A DNA stretch of 64,000 nucleotides, taken from contig NZ_CP011542.1 of assembly GCF_001020985.1 (NCBI RefSeq), positions 1,302,001 through 1,366,000 on the forward strand. The letters run 5' to 3'. The DNA comes from Corynebacterium mustelae (lineage in GTDB: Bacteria; Actinomycetota; Actinomycetes; Mycobacteriales; Mycobacteriaceae). Below the pieces are notes generated by a model, which saw only the letters and a list, made by a program, of their open reading frames with translations, did not search any database and was not told where the DNA came from. Of the stretch, positions 62,761 to 64,000 are shown piece after piece (positions within the stretch are counted from its first letter, which is position 1; every line of letters starts with the position of its first letter). The translations under genes and the position numbers were made by a program.

Positions 62761-63720
62761 ATGTCTAATTCTTATGTTCTGGTCGAGTATTCCGGCGATC
62801 AGGTTCTTGATGCTACAGCGGATCTCATTACCGCTGCCAAGGTTTTCGGTGCGGTAACGGCAGTTATCGTTTCCGCGCCCGGCGCGCACACCAAGCTTCA
62901 CGATCAATTGCGTGCCATGGGGGCTGACGCGATCGTTGCAGCAGAAGCTGCGGATCTTGATTCGCGAATTGTGTTACCAGCTGTGGATGCGTTAAGTATG
63001 TTAGCCGCAGGTGCCCCTGCCCCGATTGTGTTGGATGCAGGAGCGCATGGCAATGAAATTGCTGGCCGGTTAGCTGCCCGACTGGCCTCGGGCGTATTGT
63101 GCGATGTTGTTGGCATTAATGCTGATAGAACTGCGGCTATGAGTATTTTTGGTGATTCCATTGAGGTGACCGCAGCGGTTGGTGGTTCCAGTCCGATTTA
63201 TACTGTTCGGCCTGGTGCAATTACCGCGACTGATAATGCGGCTGGGGCGGGGACGTTTTCCAGCTTCGCTCTTCCTGCCGCCACGGTTAAGGATGTCAAG
63301 GTTACCAATTTTGTTCCAGCCGCTAAAGGCGATCGGCCGGAGTTAACCGCTGCTAAGGTCGTTGTGGCTGGTGGTCGGGGAGTGGAGTCTGAAGATAATT
63401 TCCACACCGTTGTAGAGCCGCTTGCCGACGCGCTTGGGGGTGCGGTTGGTGCCACCCGTGATGTGGTTGATTTGGGTTGGTATCCGCCACAGTTCCAGGT
63501 GGGGCAAACGGGTGTGACTGTTTCTCCTGATGTGTATATCGGATTGGGGGTTTCCGGTGCGATTCAGCATACGTCCGGCATGCAAACAGCAAATAAGATC
63601 ATTGTGGTCAATAACGATGAAGACGCACCGTTTTTCCAGATCGCAGACTTAGGTGTCGTTGGTGATCTACATGAGATAGTGCCAGAAGTGGTTGCCGAAA
63701 TAGCTAGGCGGCGCGCTTAA
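62761..63720 (+). CDS. etfA: Electron transfer flavoprotein alpha subunit
   Basis: 319 residues. The N-terminal domain (YVLVEYSGDQVLDATADLITAAK) is followed by the C-terminal FAD domain with KVVVAGGRGVESEDNF, GATRDVVDLGWYPPQFQVGQTGVTVSPDVYIGLGVSGAIQHTSGM and KIIVVNNDEDAPFFQIADLGVVGDL, the standard EtfA FAD-binding signature. ATG at 62761 with GAGGAG upstream. In one operon with etfB and probably the cysteine desulfurase that follows after 31 bp. Confidence 0.96.
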   Translation: MSNSYVLVEYSGDQVLDATADLITAAKVFGAVTAVIVSAPGAHTKLHDQLRAMGADAIVAAEAADLDSRIVLPAVDALSMLAAGAPAPIVLDAGAHGNEIAGRLAARLASGVLCDVVGINADRTAAMSIFGDSIEVTAAVGGSSPIYTVRPGAITATDNAAGAGTFSSFALPAATVKDVKVTNFVPAAKGDRPELTAAKVVVAGGRGVESEDNFHTVVEPLADALGGAVGATRDVVDLGWYPPQFQVGQTGVTVSPDVYIGLGVSGAIQHTSGMQTANKIIVVNNDEDAPFFQIADLGVVGDLHEIVPEVVAEIARRRA

Positions 63721-63751
63721 CCGGAATGTTGTTGGGCTGGGAGAGATACTG

Positions 63752-64000
63752 ATGCGATACTTCGATCACGCTGCGACTACTGTCATGCGGGAGTCAGCCC
63801 GGGAGGCGTGGTGTAAGGCGAGTTATGAATTCAACCCGGCTGGTCAATATCAATTGGGCAGGCGGGCGCGTAGCGTGCTTGAGGATGCTAGGGAACAGGT
63901 CGCTGCGCTTGTTGGCTGTGAGCCTATCGAAGTGATATTTACTGCTTCAGGTACGGAAGCAGACAATATTGCGCTTAAGGGTTTGTGGCGGGCACGCAGT
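63752..64000 (+). CDS. Cysteine desulfurase (NifS/IscS family), N-terminal part (runs off the right edge)
   Basis: 83 codons are visible: MRYFDHAATTVMRESAREAW, FNPAGQYQLGRRARSVLEDAREQVAALVG and EVIFTASGTEADNIALKG. These are the N-terminal signatures of PLP-dependent cysteine desulfurases, which supply sulfur for iron-sulfur clusters and tRNA thiolation. The catalytic lysine and cysteine lie beyond base 64000. ATG at 63752 follows GGGAGAG by 8 bases. Its place after etfBA is shared with other corynebacteria. Confidence 0.93.
   Translation, partial: MRYFDHAATTVMRESAREAWCKASYEFNPAGQYQLGRRARSVLEDAREQVAALVGCEPIEVIFTASGTEADNIALKGLWRARS

Overview
This 64 kb window is chromosomal DNA of a Corynebacterium species. 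The pointers are the gene order (argS-lysA, hom-thrB, rho-prfA-prmC-sua5-wecA, atpI-atpBEFHAGDC, nucS, glgB/glgE, etfBA-cysteine desulfurase), a Rho factor with an Arg/Asp-rich insertion, NucS in place of MutS/MutL, a RosR-type MarR regulator beside a PspC-domain protein, many apparently leaderless promoters and GTG starts, and moderate GC. From memory, much of this order matches the cg1314-cg1388 region of C. glutamicum, but the lutABC/lctP block, the duplicated secreted hydrolases and the surface protein suggest another, perhaps host-associated, species. No insertion sequence, prophage, integrase or CRISPR array is visible.

Layout. 1-259: 5' end of putP (leftward). 389-8034: a tight four-gene DNA-processing operon (SNF2 helicase, SWIM zinc-finger protein, SbcD-like nuclease, SbcC-like ATPase). 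8518-9301: rosR-like regulator and a PspC-domain protein. 9584-18218, leftward: tRNA-Arg(CCG), two paralogous secreted alpha/beta hydrolases, lutABC for lactate oxidation, and the lactate permease. 18636-26709, rightward: argS-lysA, a helical-repeat-like unknown, hom-thrB and a small membrane protein, with one rhodanese lipoprotein on the other strand. 26778-29387, leftward: a Cys-rich HTH regulator and an acyl-CoA synthetase. 29943-43951: termination and translation factors, a wall-linker initiating transferase, then the complete ATP synthase operon. 44215-51762: DUF2550 protein, NucS and a coupled zinc-site protein, methylmalonyl-CoA epimerase, thiamine-binding protein, a thioredoxin-fold/TPR protein, an orphan solute-binding lipoprotein and a signal-anchored surface adhesin. 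52132-56620, leftward: glgB and glgE. 56895-64000: ABC ATPase, NUDIX protein, a DUF559-like putative nuclease, a THUMP-like methyltransferase, etfBA and the start of a cysteine desulfurase.

How the genes work together. LctP and LutABC form a lactate uptake and oxidation module with a likely operator in front of lctP. ArgS-LysA, Hom and ThrB serve arginine charging and the aspartate family of amino acids. PrmC modifies the release factor encoded just upstream. The atp operon is preceded by a terminator and a region dense in inverted repeats and GGGGT/ACCCC tracts. GlgB and GlgE act on the alpha-glucan pathway.

Most notable signals. (1) The 10-mer GTCGAAAAGC occurs 15 times on both strands, in several reading frames and in non-coding DNA, about a hundred times more often than chance. 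(2) Non-coding DNA at 51.8-52.1 kb and 58.8-59.3 kb shares a small dispersed inverted-repeat family. The second block also has strong G/T strand asymmetry and two perfect DnaA boxes in an 18-bp direct repeat. (3) The SNF2-SWIM-SbcD-SbcC operon has a non-canonical metal motif and no zinc hook. (4) Several regulators and operons have clean palindromes in their promoters.
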